A stretch of 64,000 nt of DNA from NCBI GenBank assembly GCA_030374805.1, contig JARGSG010000203.1, positions 706,734 to 770,733 of the forward strand, read 5' to 3'. The notes below the pieces were generated by a model. It was not told where the DNA came from. It saw nothing but the letters and a program-made list of their open reading frames with translations, and searched no databases. Shown here one piece after another: positions 63,101 through 64,000 of the stretch (the stretch's first letter is position 1; each line of letters opens with the position of its first letter). A program made the translations under genes and the position numbers. The DNA is from Gracilaria gracilis. Lineage: Eukaryota; Rhodophyta; Florideophyceae; Gracilariales; Gracilariaceae.

Positions 63101-64000
63101 TCACTCAAAATCCATATCCATATCCTCCCCCTCCTCCTCCTCCTCCCCCTCCTCTTCCTCTGACCCGTTTTCCTCCTCCCCCGAATCCCCCATCTCTTCA
63201 CTGCCCTCCCTTCCAGACCTCCCGATTACCTCCTGCACCTCGCGTCGCACCGCGGCCGAACGTTCGTCCGCAACCGGCCCATGGAATCGCAGCGGCAAAT
63301 ATAGCTGGTCTCTTCTCTCATCCTCCTCCTCCACTGTTTCCGTCGCGCTCGCGCGCTCCCCGTTCCCATTCGTACCTCTCATCGGGCTCTCCCCAAACGC
63401 AAACAGCCTGCGCGTGCCGGGAGTCATCAACCCTGCGCCCTCGCGCCCGTTTCTCCTTGCATTGTTCTCACGGTTCAGCACCAGGTTCCTGGTTGACGGC
63501 GACATGGGCGACACCACAATCGTTCCGATCCGCCTGGATCTTCGGCTTCTCAGCACCCTCATCGGGCTCTCAAGCAACTTTCGACCCAGGTCTTCGAACA
63601 TCTCTTCTCGTTCCGCCCCCTGTCGTCGGCTGGCACGTCTTGCAAGTCTTTTCAGCCCGCCCTCATCACCATCATCATCATCATCATCCTCATCATCATC
63701 ATCCCCCTCCTCTTCATCCTCATCCCCCTCCTCTTCTTCCTCATCCCCCTCTTCTTCTTCTTCCCCCTCCTCGTTCATATCTTCAGCCTCTTCCTCTTCA
63801 CCAAACTCATCCGTCTCACTGCTGGCTCCCTCGGGGAGGATGAAGCCGCTCATGTGCGGCACAAACACTTCGTTATAGAAGCGGATTATGTCGCCCCTTC
63901 CAGCTCTTCGTTCCCTCCCTTTCTCTTCATCCTCATTGTCTGCACCTGCCTCCGTCTGCAACAGATACCCAAAGTCATACAGGCTGATGTTGCGAGTCAC
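63101..64000 (-). CDS. Retinoblastoma-related protein, C-terminal part (runs off window)
   Basis: 299 codons, open at the right edge, so the start is beyond the window. DIIRFYNEVFVPHM (about residues 36-50) matches the end of the pocket B domain in RB and plant RBR (DII.FYN..FVP). SPMRVLRSRRSRRIGTIVV followed by SPMSPS resembles the N.Y.SPL.SP region, and GLMTPGTRRLFAFGESPM matches the C-terminal MTPRS...FGES. RB proteins bind E2F/DP and restrain the G1-S transition; a cell-cycle role is inferred. Between pocket and C-region lies an acidic run of about 55 residues (63670-63790), and the tail ends in Glu/Asp (DMDMDFE). SP sites (SPMR, SPMS, TPGT) look like CDK targets. Confidence 0.75.
   Translation of the reverse strand: MTRNISLYDFGYLLQTEAGADNEDEEKGRERRAGRGDIIRFYNEVFVPHMSGFILPEGASSETDEFGEEEEAEDMNEEGEEEEEGDEEEEEGDEDEEEGDDDDEDDDDDDGDEGGLKRLARRASRRQGAEREEMFEDLGRKLLESPMRVLRSRRSRRIGTIVVSPMSPSTRNLVLNRENNARRNGREGAGLMTPGTRRLFAFGESPMRGTNGNGERASATETVEEEDERRDQLYLPLRFHGPVADERSAAVRREVQEVIGRSGREGSEEMGDSGEEENGSEEEEGEEEEEGEDMDMDFE

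Noticed and set aside
62992-63878. Long plus-strand ORFs of Pro/His/Ser
   Set aside because: Antisense of the RB-related acidic coding region; repeats of Ser, Pro and His come from the microsatellite.
1-64000. CRISPR arrays, bacterial operons or phage genes
   Set aside because: No spaced direct-repeat array and no ribosome-binding-site-led operons. Introns, TATA boxes, poly(A) signals and retroelements show eukaryotic nuclear DNA.

Overview
The window is nuclear DNA of a eukaryote, most likely a carrageenophyte red alga close to Chondrus crispus. This is an inference from gene content: a kappa-carrageenase-type GH16, a protein with a red-algal-style plastid transit peptide (Phe near the N-terminus), an ACAD11-type enzyme with a peroxisomal signal and a retinoblastoma-related protein. 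Genes are compact and mostly intronless, and sit in islands between nests of decayed retrotransposons.

Layout. (1) 0.2-29 kb is a transposon nest. It holds a dead Tnp2/CACTA transposase (+), a very young Ty1/copia element with 384-bp LTRs (3070-8423, -), a 0.9-kb inverted-repeat element, an internally deleted copia (11.3-13.4 kb, +), two further decayed copia elements (14.0-18.6 kb, -; 18.6-23.7 kb, +, with a 285-bp MITE inside) and a DIRS-like tyrosine-recombinase retrotransposon (25.4-28.7 kb, -). (2) 30-32.2 kb has a PIF/Harbinger-like MITE with TAA target duplications and a tRNA-derived SINE. (3) 32.7-51.1 kb is the gene island: GH16 (-), a Cys-rich secreted protein (+), a plastid-targeted five-repeat propeller-like protein (-), an unknown ORF (-), a membrane protein (-), a secreted GH18-like protein (+), a pseudogene broken by a 41-bp duplication, second copies of the 0.9-kb element and the SINE, a secreted Cys-rich GCC2/GCC3-like protein (-) and a secreted alpha-carbonic anhydrase (-). 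(4) 51.3-53.4 kb is a direct duplication of about 0.8 kb carrying TATA and AATAAA signals. (5) 53.4-59.2 kb has a 5'-truncated copia abutting an ACAD10/11-like gene that lacks its kinase N-lobe, then two opposed LINE 3' ends. (6) 61-63.1 kb is a GC-rich island with a multipass membrane protein and simple repeats. (7) The right edge holds the C-terminal part of a retinoblastoma-related protein.

The host genes do not form an obvious pathway. Several are secreted or extracellular (GH16, GH18-like, carbonic anhydrase, two Cys-rich proteins), which suits cell-wall and apoplast functions, but their proximity may be chance. TATA boxes can be placed upstream of the propeller, GH18-like and carbonic anhydrase genes and helped choose their starts.

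Most notable observations: the young copia element appears to use a copia-style half-tRNA(iMet) primer site whose sequence contains the gag ATG itself; its integrase C-terminal region carries a Tudor-like module; and an 11-bp motif, TACCAACGGTA, occurs six times between 40 and 61 kb and not at all in the first 40 kb. I could run no searches, so family names rest on motifs read by eye.
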